DNA of 64,000 nucleotides from Sweltsa coloradensis (lineage: Eukaryota; Arthropoda; Insecta; Plecoptera; Chloroperlidae). The DNA lies in contig JAMZAV010003140.1 of assembly GCA_024449915.1 (NCBI GenBank), forward strand, positions 1 to 64,000, read 5' to 3'. The notes under the pieces are model-generated. The model saw nothing but the letters and a program-made list of their open reading frames with translations. It did no database searches and was not told the origin of the DNA. Numbering within the stretch: the first letter of the stretch is position 1; the number at the start of each line of letters is the position of its first letter. Position numbers and translations under genes: made by a program. This document shows positions 34,764 to 45,999 of the stretch, piece by piece.

Positions 34764-35701
34764 GCAGGCACGTAGGAATGTTTTGAAAGTTGGGGGGGTG
34801 GGGGTCAAAATCCATCAGCAGGTTTTGAGGGCGGCAGCTGGGGTCTGGGGAGACAGTTATTTGTCATGTTTTTACTGCACTCGGAGTCTGTAAACGATGT
34901 TTTACAGCAACTATCTGCGAAATAAAAACTCAAATTAACGTAAAGTGGCCCATTTTAGTAAATTTCAACCTAATTTTTTATGTAATAACGAAGAACACAG
35001 AATACACGGGAACGCTGAGCTTGGCCCAACTCAAATGCGCGCAAACAGGTGTTGATGATTTCTGCTGAACGGTTGGTAATATCATTACCAAATTTTGAAT
35101 GGATGTTAATAAAGAACTTTTATATTGATATCCGTAATTGGTTGCACAAAATAAGCCTTAAAGATCCATTGCGAGACATAATCCAAAACGTGAAAAAATG
35201 GGAAATCCAAAACATGGATTACAATTCTGGAAATTCCCACCAAACCGTTTATCTTACGATAAAACCAAATTGACCTGTCCGTTCACATGGATTTATACGT
35301 TGTTATCCATTATGCAAATATGAGTTAAAAAAATCTGTACACTTGGAAAAAATTCCCAAATTTGACCAAAATTGAGTAAATTTTGGTGATTTCAATAAAT
35401 TTTAATTCAAAATCAATGAATTAATTTATGGATAACATAGATATATTCTTTATAAAAGTTAGTGTGGAATTTGAAAATGGTGTTATAAACCGTTTACCCG
35501 AAAAAGCCAGAAAGCTGAGCGCCTAAACTCGCCTCCGTTCTAGCCTTCTAGCCACAATCTACCGGCTGTAATGATAACTTATACAGTTGAGGTGTACTTG
35601 TCAAATAAAGATCTTTTGATGGGAGTGCCAGCGTGAAAAGTGGGGTGTTAGAGTAAAAATGGGGGGGTCAATTCCCCCCCCCCCCTTTCCTACGCGCCTG
35701 C
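34764..35701. mobile_element. Element with 15-bp terminal inverted repeats
   Basis: GCAGGCACGTAGGAA at the left and TTCCTACGCGCCTGC at the right are inverted repeats with one mismatch. G and C tracts lie just inside or near the ends, as in the hAT-like elements nearby. It encloses the GTGTTGATGATT-family repeat at about 35048-35560. No clear target duplication is visible; the flanking octamers match at only 5 of 8 positions. Confidence 0.55.
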
Positions 35702-36127
35702 AATAAAGTAAACACATGTGAACACAAGTTTAGAATGTCGTATTGTCACATTGTTTGGGAGGTGTGAGGGCATTCATGGGGGTGAAGATGATGCCTCTCT
35801 TGCACAGCAGACAGCACCCCCCCCCCCATGAAACCCTACCTAGGCTCTGCCCCTGGCTTCCGTCTCATTCACTATGCCCATGGCACAGATAGCTACGTGA
35901 AAACAACTCTATTTTGTTTAGACAATGTTTTCCCGCACGATACCGTCTTCTCGATAATTAACATTTTTAGTCATGTCGAACACTTCATATTTATGTAGGC
36001 CTATGTGAAATATTCACAAGCATTCTCATTTTGACACTTCGAGAAGGCAATTTCTACAGCAAAAAAATGAAACTTCGGCAACTTTTTTCATCAGTGTGAA
36101 ATGCAAGAAGTGACGTAGTGCCGCAGC

Positions 36128-36493
36128 CAGTGGCGTAACTCCAGGGTGAAGAGGGACGAACGCCTACCTCCCCCAATTTGACCAGAGGGGGCAACATTTT
36201 TGTTTGACATTTAATGTCAAACAAAACCTAATTTAGGTACAGGGCGCACAGTTCCGGACTAGCATTAAAGCTGGAGGTTTTCTCCCAGCTCCCCCCAACC
36301 CCCCCAACCCCGGTAGACAATCATCATGTACTTTACTTAGCCTACCCATAAATTATTTGAGGATGGTATCACTGACTATACCCTCATACCCCTTTTACTA
36401 GTCACTATAGTCACACCTATCACTAGACCATTGATCTTGTGAGGTAACAAAAATTCCCGACCCCAAAAAATTAAAGGGTTATTTACGCCACTG
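36128..36493. mobile_element. hAT-like MITE with 8-bp target duplication
   Basis: Ends CAGTGGCGTAACTCCAGG and TTTACGCCACTG. The perfect 8-bp direct repeats GCCGCAGC lie at 36120-36127 and 36494-36501. There is no coding capacity at 366 bp. A 13-bp-arm hairpin (TTTTGTTTGACAT, TTA loop) lies inside near 36200-36228. The same insertion, right-truncated, is at 6618. Confidence 0.85.
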
Positions 36494-37592
36494 GCCGCAG
36501 CCTCCTGAATGGTCACCGCATCGTCGCAGACCTTGCCGCCTCCATGGCAACCATAAACAATAACTTTTTAACTGTCCACTGCATTTGTAAATAAATTTAT
36601 AATTAAATTTTATTAGGCTAAATTTTTGAACATTTATTTTAAATTTGTAGAACTCGATTAAGAAAGCACATTTTTAACCTCACACGCTCTTAAGTCTAAA
36701 AGCTTCATCCTTATAAAATCATGAAGCTAGCTTGTGACCTCGAAGGCCTCAAGGCACAGATGACCTGTGTACTGCAGTAATTCATGTAGAGCTAGGCGCG
36801 TCTCTTTTTCGAGTGGGGGGGGGGGGGGGGAAGAAGAGCTTTTTTTTGCTTTGGCATGCTTGACATAACTAGTCACAAGTCAACATACCTTAGTATACTG
36901 GCTGCAAATAGCAACAGCGAATTGGTTGTTGGGTGGGGGATGGGGATTCCCTTATTCCCCCACATTTTTGCATCCTGAGTAGAGCGTGTTGTATAAGTCC
37001 AAATATATTTGTTTTGAGAGTACCACCCAGTGTTGCAAATGATTGGCATTGGAACATTTTTATACACTCGTTGCTAGGTTCACTAAAAAGTCTTCTTTTG
37101 CGTATAATACGCTAATATAGCAAGTCCATTTAAGAAGATATAAACATTCTGCATGATGTGGAAATCGAACCTCGGACTCAGACCAATGTAAGCTTCGATT
37201 GAACTATTTGTTATTAATGTTTCAACTTAGGAACAGCAGGGTCTACGCGTGAATGCTGGACCACAACTCTTCTTAGATCGAGGAACTGTTTTACGTCTGC
37301 GAGACGTGCGCCCTATTGCCCAGGCTGCGACCGTCAATAAAATATAATCTTCATCTGAGATTGAGGTGAGTTAAGTTTCACAAATATTGTTATTTCAAAT
37401 TCAAGCGCAATGTAAACCACAACAGTCAATCCGAATAGAATGAATTCGGTATATCTTCTTGATATACGTCAGATTTAACTCAGATCGGATTGAAGTCAAT
37501 CCACAATCCAAAGTAGATTGACTTTAGTGATGCGGTTTGAAATTACTTGAATACAGATGCATATCAACACTGCCAATGCCAATGATGTAACC

Positions 37593-37626
37593 GTTGAGTG
37601 ACTAATATATATATTAGTCACTCAAC
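37593..37626. repeat. 34-bp perfect palindrome flanked by 9-bp direct repeats
   Basis: Two 17-bp arms of GTTGAGTGACTAATATA meet with no spacer. The 9-mer GATGTAACC lies immediately on both sides (37584-37592 and 37627-37635). Unit A has one copy of the related GGTGTAAC (9073-9080) and no palindrome, so this reads as an insertion with target duplication. Confidence 0.75.
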
Positions 37627-37924
37627 GATGTAACCTTTGTGTTTATACCTAGGTCGGGGTGGAGAAGGGGGGGGAGGGAGTAATCCAAAAATGCAATGGT
37701 CTGCACGACTGTTGAAGGCGTATGTGGGTACAGTCATGATTTATCCAAAAATAATTTGTGGGTATAGGCTCTTTCTCGTGGCAAGAACTTATAGTAAGAT
37801 CTTTCCAAGAATTTATCAAGAACTTATAGTTTGAAATAAGATCTTGTTAAGATCTGAACAAGATCTTGTGAAGATCTTGTAAGATTTTAAACTTAACAGC
37901 CACGCTGGTGTTAAAATTCTTGAA

Positions 37925-38290
37925 CCTCGTCAAACAACATCGACTAGAACACCGAAGTTATGCAAACTCGGGCGTGGTCGGGGGTAGAGTGGGTGACCGC
38001 TCTGCGTTGAAACTCACATATATCGCTGGTTAGAGCAGATGTAGGGTTTGAGAGCTGGTGTAACGGCTTCGTTCTCCTCGACGTCTGCTCAGCAGTCCGG
38101 GTTAGTGGAGGAACCTCGACTGTCAAGGTTACACCGTCCTTTCGGATGGGACGTTAGCCGTTGGTCCCCTTGGTATTTTTCGAAAGGAGAAGGCTACGTG
38201 CCCGTACCGGGTTTCCCCTCCACCCTTCTGTTCATAATTCAACCTCATCTTTCACCACTCATCGTCTCGAATAGCCAAAGTTCTTAAGCA
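37925..38290 (+). repeat. GC-richer retroposon-like insertion in unit C
   Basis: The segment is absent from the matching place in units A and B. It contains CCTTTCGGATGGGACGTTAG, a motif widespread in animal SINE/LINE 3' regions in my recollection. It ends in a degenerate AATCCAATCAATCC-like tail. Assigned as a retroposon by composition, motif and tail only. Confidence 0.45.
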
Positions 38291-39114
38291 ATATCCAATC
38301 AATCCAATCAAGTACTGCAAGTAGATCAACAAGTCCTTGGCAAGATCTTGTATTATTCCTGACTAGAATAATACAAGAATTTATATTACAATGATGCTAA
38401 GATCTTGCAAGGACTTGGCAAAATTTTTCAGCATGGTGTATAGTTTCATTATATAGAGGCCAACATAATAATATAGAAAACATTGAACACAATGCAACAC
38501 CTAAATTGACCCTTGTTACGCATGGGTATTAAATAGTGTGTGATTTTAATTTTCAGATAGATACAACGTATGCTAAAGTGGTTAAAACGAAAATGAAGAT
38601 AGATCGAAATTATTTTCTTAACAAAACAACTATTATTCACGCTAGCTCGGCGTGGATCTAGCACACTGAGGGATTCAGTGATAGCACAGAAAATGTTTGC
38701 TTGTGTTTTGGTAAAATATATTTCTCTTTCATTCACAAAGGCGACATTCCTTTTACCGCGTATTCATACAACCCCCACCACTACAAAGCATCTGCATTAT
38801 TTCGTTGGAATTATCATATCGGTTCTGCTGCCGTGAGACTTGCGAACTGGGATAAAGATATTTTGTAGACCTATTTATAATTTTGTTGGCAAAAATTAAT
38901 AAAATTTCGATACTGTTGAAATTTGTGTCCCTGGTTTTTTCTCTTTTTGATTCGCGATAGTAATTAGATGATGAATTAACTATTTATTTTATGATTAATT
39001 ATTGTGGCACATGGTGTATTATCATCCCTCTATATGAGTAGTAAGTTTGTGTGTGATATTAAGCTGAAGAAGATTATTTGATGGTTTAAGTGTGCATGCA
39101 TGGCTGCATGCTCT

Positions 39115-39250
39115 AAATTTATTCAAGACGATGAGTGGTAATAGATGACGATGAAGAACGATATCAAAATACCCATTTCTTATTTATGCCATTCCATCCC
39201 CATAATCGTACGTGAAACCGCGGACGGCTGTGTAAGCTGTAGAACAAAGT
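39115..39250 (-). repeat. Truncated SINE family 2 (unit C copy)
   Basis: It retains the GACGATGAAGAACGATATC tail and the GTGAAACCGCGGACGG block but has lost about 45 bp of the B-box region present in units A and B. Confidence 0.5.
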
Positions 39251-40047
39251 AACGTAAAACAGTTAAAAACTGTTGCAAAAACAACTCTCAATGATGCCAA
39301 CAAATATAAATAGATGAGATTTTTTCCTCCCAGTGATCATTGAATCTATAACATGGCCAAGTACTAGTTAATGACAGAAAAAGGTGTGCAAAAGCATCTC
39401 GAGAAAGGAAAAGTAGTCCACAGGTTTGTTAGTTACGCGTATTACCGGAGCCACATGCAATTAACCATGACCATGAAGGGTTGAAATAAGTGGACCAGGG
39501 GGAGGCTCCTTATCTTTCTTTAAGCCATTCATACACTGTTACATTATTAGAGATCTTTAATGTTTTCGTAGTATTGTTCGAAAAAATATGTTCATAGTAA
39601 TGTGAAACATAACTGCGAAACATTAGGACCTATCTGCAATATTTTAGCCGAAAAACATTAATTGCAAACTCAAATTTATTCAAATCGTTAAATTCGTAAA
39701 TAAAAATTGTTCTATAACTTGTGCGATAAATAACATTTTAAATTTAAATGTGTGCAAAATTTTAAACTGGACGTAAATTTTCCATTTAGTCCAAACTTGG
39801 CAATCTAAAAAGCTGTCACATATATATTCGAAAATATGAATTGCACAAGATCTCGACAGTGTCTTTGTGAATAGACTGTGCACAAATATTCAGAAAAAAA
39901 TATTGTGGACTGGGTTCCATGATAAATTAAGCCGTTTTTGAAAGATTCCTTCTTTAAGTGCATAAACCTAATATAAGTTAACAAAAAATATAAAAACATA
40001 AAATACAAAAAATCTTTTTCTGTGAATAAAACACCCATGTTTCTTCC

Positions 40048-40049
40048 AG
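40048..40049 (+). other. Predicted 3' splice site of a 5' UTR intron
   Basis: The TTTCTTCCAG context ends at 40049 and the ATG begins at 40051. It has the same offset as in units A and B despite flank divergence. Confidence 0.55.
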
Positions 40050-40050
40050 A

Positions 40051-42003
40051 ATGGCTGAGGAAGATGAAACCATGACGCTCCTCATTGCGGAGCCTGGGAT
40101 CCTGGCTATGGGTGCAGATCTACCTGTTGGGCCGAGCATTCAGTCCTATCTTGGAGACGAAACCGTCAAGCAGGTGGCTTGCGGCTACGACCACTCTGCA
40201 GTGGTCTGCAACTCGGGTAAAGTCTTCACCTTCGGAAAGAATCAAGACAACGGATGGATGAGGATCGATAGTGCCACAGTCATGCTGCCAAAATGTGTAT
40301 CCACGCTCTCCAACGTAAGAGTAACTCAGGTCGCCTGTGGAAGGCATTTCACCATCTTCCTTACTGATGAGGGGCAACTCTATTCTTGTGGAGTGAATGA
40401 CCGTGGTCAGCTGGGCCTCGGTCACACTAATAAAAGCCCCTCACCAGTGCTGGTGACTGGGGTGCCTCGCATCAAGAAGGTGGCAGCTGGGGAAACTCAC
40501 ACAGTTGCACTTGCTGACAGTGGTGAGGTGTGTGTGACAGGGTTTAGTTATGGAGGACTAGGATTTGGAAATGAGGGTGCAAAATCGTCATTCACTGTTG
40601 TGCCTAATCTTGCCGAAGTCATTGTTGACATATCATGTGGTTGGCATCATACAGCTCTTCTCTCTGCATCTCGGGTTCTCTTGATGAACGGAAATAATAG
40701 CAATGGTCAACTTGGAATAGAAGGGGGTCAAGATAAAAGAGTATATTTCTTTAAACAGGTATCGGTGCCATCATCAGCGGTAGTGACCGTGTCCTGTGGC
40801 GAATTCCACACGGTGGCCCTCAGAGAAGATGGTACAGTCTGGAGCTTTGGTGGTAATTGTTACGGGCAGTTGGGTACTGGGGACATGGCTGACAGGACAA
40901 TCCCCACTCAAATGTCTGGTCTTGAGAACTATACAATTACCGAAGTTATTGCCGGAATGAACAACACTGCCCTGTTGACGGACCAAGGTGATGTGCTGGT
41001 CTGTGGTAGAGGAGAAGATGGACAACTGGGTCAGGGGAAGGAAAATAACTTAGTAGCAACTCTGCTTCCAAAGTCACCAGGGCTTGCTGTAAAACAGATG
41101 GTATTTTCTACGATGTATTCTTTGCTGTTGGTTGCACCAAAGGAAAATGTTTTACCAACATTGCAGCCTCAATGCAGTGCTACCAGTCAGGATAACAAGG
41201 CAACAGAGTACATGACTGATATGGAGAGGAGTATAATGAGATCATTAGAATGCCCCGTCTGTCTTAAGGTGATGTGCCCGCCCATACACCAGTGTTTAAA
41301 AGGGCACAGCCTGTGTAACACTTGTAGGTCTCACACATTGACAACAGCTTGCCCTTTATGCAAGGAGATCTTTGGCGAAGCCAGGAATCTCGCGTTGGAG
41401 AGCCTGACTTCTGTGATCCTACTACCCTGCCTTGACTGCCTTCTGCGCATGCCTGCCTGTGAGCTAGAGGAGCACTACTCGGTCTGCCCCAATCGCAAAT
41501 ACAGCTGCCCTTTAGAACGATCTTGTGGTTGGAGTGGCCAGCCTGACACGATGCTGGCGCACACGTCCTCTGCGCACCCAGACCAGACGTGGAGAGACCT
41601 ACCCCACCTGTTCCTACACTCTACTTCGGACGACCTCGTGCACACTAATGTTCTGGCGGCTCACAACCAAGTGTTCACTCTACATCGCAAGTTCAACCAG
41701 GCTACTGGCGAGTTCCAGGCGATTGTCAGATTAATTGGCCCTCCAGAGGATAAAGACAAGTTCCAGTTCAAATTTAGATTTGTTTCCGTCAATGATGAAA
41801 GTATAATAATTACATATACAAAAAACATTTGTGCCGACATTGAAAGTGTTGAGGATGCCTTTCAATCCTCCAACTGCCTCTTGATGAAGCAAGATTTTGT
41901 TAACAAGTTTCTTCAACGAGGCAGTTTGGTGTGTCATGTAACTATTGTAGAAGTGAAGTCTAGTGATCTTGTTGACCGAATCAATGCTTTGTTTAATGCA
42001 TGA
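40051..42003 (+). CDS. RCC1-repeat / RING / SIAH-like E3 ubiquitin ligase paralog (650 aa)
   Basis: Same architecture as the gene at 23102: RCC1 repeats at ~35-360, RING ligands C401, C404, C415, H419, C422, C425, C434, C437, zinc fingers C460, C463, H475, C479 and C486, C492, H504, H509, and a SIAH/TRAF-like C-terminal domain. All metal ligands are intact, so it should be an active ligase. The first 69 residues differ from the paralog at one position only, while residues 70-280 (the middle propeller blades) differ often, including loop length changes near 168-235. The C-terminus stops after NALFNA, 18 residues earlier than the paralog. The intact frame with many replacements argues for maintained function after duplication. 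The role is inferred from domains; no partner is known. Confidence 0.93.
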   Translation: MAEEDETMTLLIAEPGILAMGADLPVGPSIQSYLGDETVKQVACGYDHSAVVCNSGKVFTFGKNQDNGWMRIDSATVMLPKCVSTLSNVRVTQVACGRHFTIFLTDEGQLYSCGVNDRGQLGLGHTNKSPSPVLVTGVPRIKKVAAGETHTVALADSGEVCVTGFSYGGLGFGNEGAKSSFTVVPNLAEVIVDISCGWHHTALLSASRVLLMNGNNSNGQLGIEGGQDKRVYFFKQVSVPSSAVVTVSCGEFHTVALREDGTVWSFGGNCYGQLGTGDMADRTIPTQMSGLENYTITEVIAGMNNTALLTDQGDVLVCGRGEDGQLGQGKENNLVATLLPKSPGLAVKQMVFSTMYSLLLVAPKENVLPTLQPQCSATSQDNKATEYMTDMERSIMRSLECPVCLKVMCPPIHQCLKGHSLCNTCRSHTLTTACPLCKEIFGEARNLALESLTSVILLPCLDCLLRMPACELEEHYSVCPNRKYSCPLERSCGWSGQPDTMLAHTSSAHPDQTWRDLPHLFLHSTSDDLVHTNVLAAHNQVFTLHRKFNQATGEFQAIVRLIGPPEDKDKFQFKFRFVSVNDESIIITYTKNICADIESVEDAFQSSNCLLMKQDFVNKFLQRGSLVCHVTIVEVKSSDLVDRINALFNA

Positions 42004-43355
42004 TTAATTGATTTTAACATTTTTTGTATGTATTCATCAATATTACAGTGTGACCGGTACTATAGATCTCAATGATGTGTTAAGAAACGTATAACTTTTA
42101 TTATGCTCGTATTTTGGTTTTATTTATATTGTTCCATTTTGAACTTTTCGATTGGTTCTTAAAACGTTTTAAAACATACTCACAATATAACAAAGTTAAC
42201 CCTTATAACAGCACTCACAGTTCGTAATTTTGTGTTTATATATATTTTGATGTGGTTACTGATTAGAATAGCTAGTGCACTTGTTGCAACACTGTAGTCA
42301 TGAGCCGTTCATTTTACACTTTTCCATTTGTTGTTTGTCGTGTTGCTTTATTATTGCTGGCAAAAAATACTTTCTATATATATTGTTTGTTGTTACAACT
42401 GAGGCTGGATCTGTGCAGCCTGTGTTTACCCTCCTCATGCCCTCTATCTGGTGGCGCATTATAATTTAACGGTCACCGCTTTCTTAAAAGTATCATAGTT
42501 TTTTTGCGCTTAAGCAAAAATCAATAACATTTTATGCCAGAAATATTTCAATTTGCATTTTCGTTGGGAGGTTCAAATGAAATGGCCTATAATAACAGTC
42601 TGTAAGTGCAATCTATGTTGGAATCAGCATTTAGCATTACCTCGCTATCGCCGGAACCAGATTGCGTAAAAGCATTGCATAAAAACTCCATCTCTATAAA
42701 CATTACCCCGCCTGTGTAAACAACTACTAGTGTGCTCATATTAAAACGTGACCAGTGTTACCTAGAAAGCAATATTTTTCGGTACTTTTGTTCACTTTTA
42801 GCATTCGTATTCACTGCAAAGCTATTCTGTAAAAGTAATGCGTAATTCAAGTCCAAAATCACAAACGTATGTAACATTGAAATATATTGTAGTTTATTGT
42901 ATTATATTCATGTCAAGTCCGTAAAAACAAGTAGCTTTTATAACAATGAACAATTTTTAGACTTAACTGTACTTTTTATTACAAACAATTTTATATTTCT
43001 AGTGCTTTAATTACTCCTTTTCATGATGATAATAAGAATTTAAAAACCACATCCTAAAAATAGGAACAAAGTTAACTATAAAATTATTTATTTCATTAGC
43101 TTGTAAAAAGTAGAAGTAAAGTAAACTGTCATAAAATGCATGGATAATTTGTGTTGAACTATTGATAAATTATTAAATGATGGATTTTTACTATTGATTA
43201 AAGAAGAACTATGATTGTAAAATAATTACCGTACCATTGAATCTACATATTTCTAATGTATGCGACTTTCAATTCATGCACAATTGAAAAATTAAACGAA
43301 AAAAATTGAACAAACAAATATAAATCATCCAATCGTCTTTCTTATGGAGTGATGT
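42004..43355. other. 3' flank of unit C gene, no gene
   Basis: Weakly collinear with 25500-27060 of unit B, with the conserved block at 42640-42668 standing out. No supported open frame. Confidence 0.5.
42640..42668 (+). other. Conserved non-coding block, unit C copy
   Basis: One substitution in 29 bases against units A and B, in sequence that is otherwise heavily diverged. Confidence 0.6.
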
Positions 43356-43397
43356 TCAAGTCTTCACTCTACTCTCTACGCTCGCGACGCTCATCCA
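43356..43397 (-). repeat. Fragment of a TGGATGAGCG-family terminus
   Basis: The minus strand reads TGGATGAGCGTCGCGAGCGT followed by GAAGACTTGAA-like sequence. Only the terminal ~40 bp is present. Confidence 0.45.
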
Positions 43398-43926
43398 GAT
43401 AAATAACTGTGTCGGTAAGTTCTTGCTATCCACTTGATGTACATAAGAAATGTAGTGTTAGACGACTGAATAGTCAAAATTTTATTTTAATTCTATATAT
43501 TTTTTGCTTTATTTACTGGTTCAGTGTGCAGTCCAACTAATTCCCTATACATTACATATCGTTTGAAACAAATTCACAGATAGCAACTTCTTTCCATAAA
43601 ATTATGCATTAGGTTATTTATAACATTATATTTTCTCCCAAGCCCGAGATCTATCCCAAGTAATGGGCAACGGTTATTCATGGGAACAATGTATTGCTCA
43701 TTCCCGAAGAGAAAATAATTTTGAAAGGATTCAATTTCAGAGAGTGGTCAACCTAGCCTCCCATTTTATTTTCTCTCCACGTGATTAACACTTGCGCTTT
43801 GCGCCCTCCTCAGCTGTTACGCGGCTAATATACTAACCTGTAAGCTTGTTTCCAGCTAAGGACGTGAATAACCGCCATGTTGACAAATGATTCTAAGCTT
43901 TCTCCAACTAAAAAACACGCCGACAG

Positions 43927-44235
43927 GTGTTGACGGATGAAAATATCATAACCAAATATCAAACGAATGTTAATTAGAGTATACTTTCTATTGAAATCCA
44001 CACTTCGTTGCCAAGAATTAGCATTGAAAGTTAATTGCGAGACATAAGTCCAAAACGTGAAAAATGGAAAAAACAAAACATAGGTTTAATTCAGAAAATT
44101 CCCATTAAACCGTTTATTCACCAAATTGACCTTCACGTTAAAATTTTAATTTATTGAGATCCGGTATGAAAATTTCCAAAAAATATATGAATTTTAAACT
44201 CGTCTCCGCGCCATCCTCAGCGACTCCTCTTTGAG
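43927..44235 (+). repeat. Diverged CAGGTGTTGA-family repeat
   Basis: Relative of 3462-3998, opening CAGGTGTTGACGGATGA and closing at ACTCGTCTCCGCGCC..CTCAGCGACTCCTC. Confidence 0.5.
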
Positions 44236-45990
44236 TAAAACCATACATATATATATAAATTTGTTCAAAAAGTTTCAATTGAATAGACAGAGAGTCGGAG
44301 GGTGGTATACAGCAAGTTGAGAATTACTTGAGCGTCGAATCGTTGCAAGTAAAGACACCTTGTGAGTTGTTTGATCACGAATGCACGAGATAATGAGCTT
44401 CTGTTCAAAACTGGGTCCGAGTGTAAACCTTTGAATATCGTATGTCTTTAGTAAGTCTTTAATGCGTATGCAAGGGATTGAGTCCTCTTCAACAGTGCTC
44501 GGACATCCTTTAACAATTTTCCGAACTCCAAAATACGAGGAATGCCTGGGCAGGCTTACCACGACAAAATATAAATTATAAGGTATAAATCCAAGGGACA
44601 ATATATTGACTTTAAGGCCTATACATCATACATACAACCTTATGTATCTCCGAAAATATAAAATACAGTTTTTATAAATATAAATGTAACATGCCATTTC
44701 AGATTCAAGTACTGTGATGCAAATTTTTAAAGATATTTGTTGTAAATTAAAGAGATGGTAAAATTTTTAACCAGAATAGGTTACATGTACAATTTTTGAA
44801 ACTGAGATCGTATTAAATTCTTCAAATTAATTTTATTTTTGAAGAATCAGTTTATATTTTGTATTATTGTATATCATCACTGCCTTTATTAACTTATTAT
44901 TATGCATATAGCGTACTTTTCTAACTTTATTTTTTTCCTTAAAATTTACTTTCCTTTGTTAGTTAGTTATTTAGTTAGTTAGTTTAATTAGTTAGTAAGT
45001 TCGTTCGTTGTTGGTTAGTTGGGTTTTAGGGCACAGCCAACGCACGGCATGTCGGCCCTATGTGAGCTTCTTTTCCTCCATGTACTATTATTGTATTATT
45101 TGTATTCTAGTTTATGAAAAGAATACAAATATTATTGAATTGAATCATTGTATATTGAATTGAAATAGAGAAAAGATTAGTATTGTGTCACTGTTCTCAC
45201 TTCTTCCATGAACTTAAACAATTTTATTTTATATTTTATACCCCATGCAATGTAATGTTGTATTATTTCATTCCGCTTATAGCAGGCTTATTCTTGATAT
45301 ATTTAATGCATTGGTAACGTAACAATAAGAAAACAAGAGTGATACCCGGATATAGTATCTGACACACTTCCAACATTGAGTATAGCTTCCACCATGGTCT
45401 ACAATGGATACTTACTATGCCTCCTAACCGACAGTGTTGGCTCGGGCGCTAAGCGCGCGACTCTGATCGAGATGTTCAAGTTCGAATCCCGTGTAGACCG
45501 GCAATCCTGACTGAAGGTTATGCAAGGGCTTGACGGACATTCCTTTCCCAACCACCCAAAAGGCTATAAAGAGGGCACAATGCCCTAAAAACGTTATTCT
45601 CGCTTGACGAGAAAAATAGAAAAATAATAATATGCCCCCTATACCATTCGCATCCCATTCAATAAATCAACCATCAATCTATCTTACCATTCCCCTATCT
45701 ATCAATTATCACTCAGGAGTCTTACGGTCAGTAAGTCATACAATCAATCATTCAATAAATCAATAAATAAAATAAATTTAACCAAAAACAAGTTATTCGG
45801 AATATGCTTTTCTTTAGATACAAATTGCCTCAATCACTTCAAACAAATAAATTGAAATTGATACTCAAATACTAGGAAAATAAATTAACACCTTTCAACA
45901 TTTTAACTCTCGTGCGATATAAAATGTAAAACAATATTTATGCTGACAAAAGTAATTAAATATACTGATGTGTTAATTATTACCCTCTTA
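44236..45990. other. Repeat-rich intergenic sequence
   Basis: No gene is supported; a 108-codon open frame on the minus strand at 44275-44601 overlaps SINE-like sequence (TATGCAAGGGATTGAGTCCTC). A TTAG microsatellite lies at about 44958-45000. An AATATTATTGAATTGAATC retroposon-like tail lies near 45130. Confidence 0.5.
45432..45620 (+). repeat. tRNA-derived SINE, family 3
   Basis: A tRNA-like head contains TTGGCTCGGGCGCTAAGCGC and the B-box GTTCAAGTTCGAATCCCGTG. It is followed by GACCGGCAATCCTGACTGAAG and an A-rich end with AATAATAATATG. Degenerate relatives occur at about 44440-44580 and 56700-56940 (AATACTGACTGAAG, GATTGAGTCCTCG). Confidence 0.6.
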
Positions 45991-45999
45991 TTGATGTGT

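Larger units (their letters stand above)
35702..43270 (+). repeat. Duplication unit C, diverged
   Basis: It aligns with 6330-9500 and then, around the gene, with units A and B (for example 38440-40050 against 21480-23100). Homology fades after about 43270. It lacks the satellite-bearing hAT insertion and has its own insertions at 37593-37626 and about 37925-38290. Confidence 0.75.

Noticed and set aside
44275..44601. 108-codon minus-strand frame as a gene
   Set aside because: It overlaps a SINE-like segment and has no recognisable domain or conserved partner.
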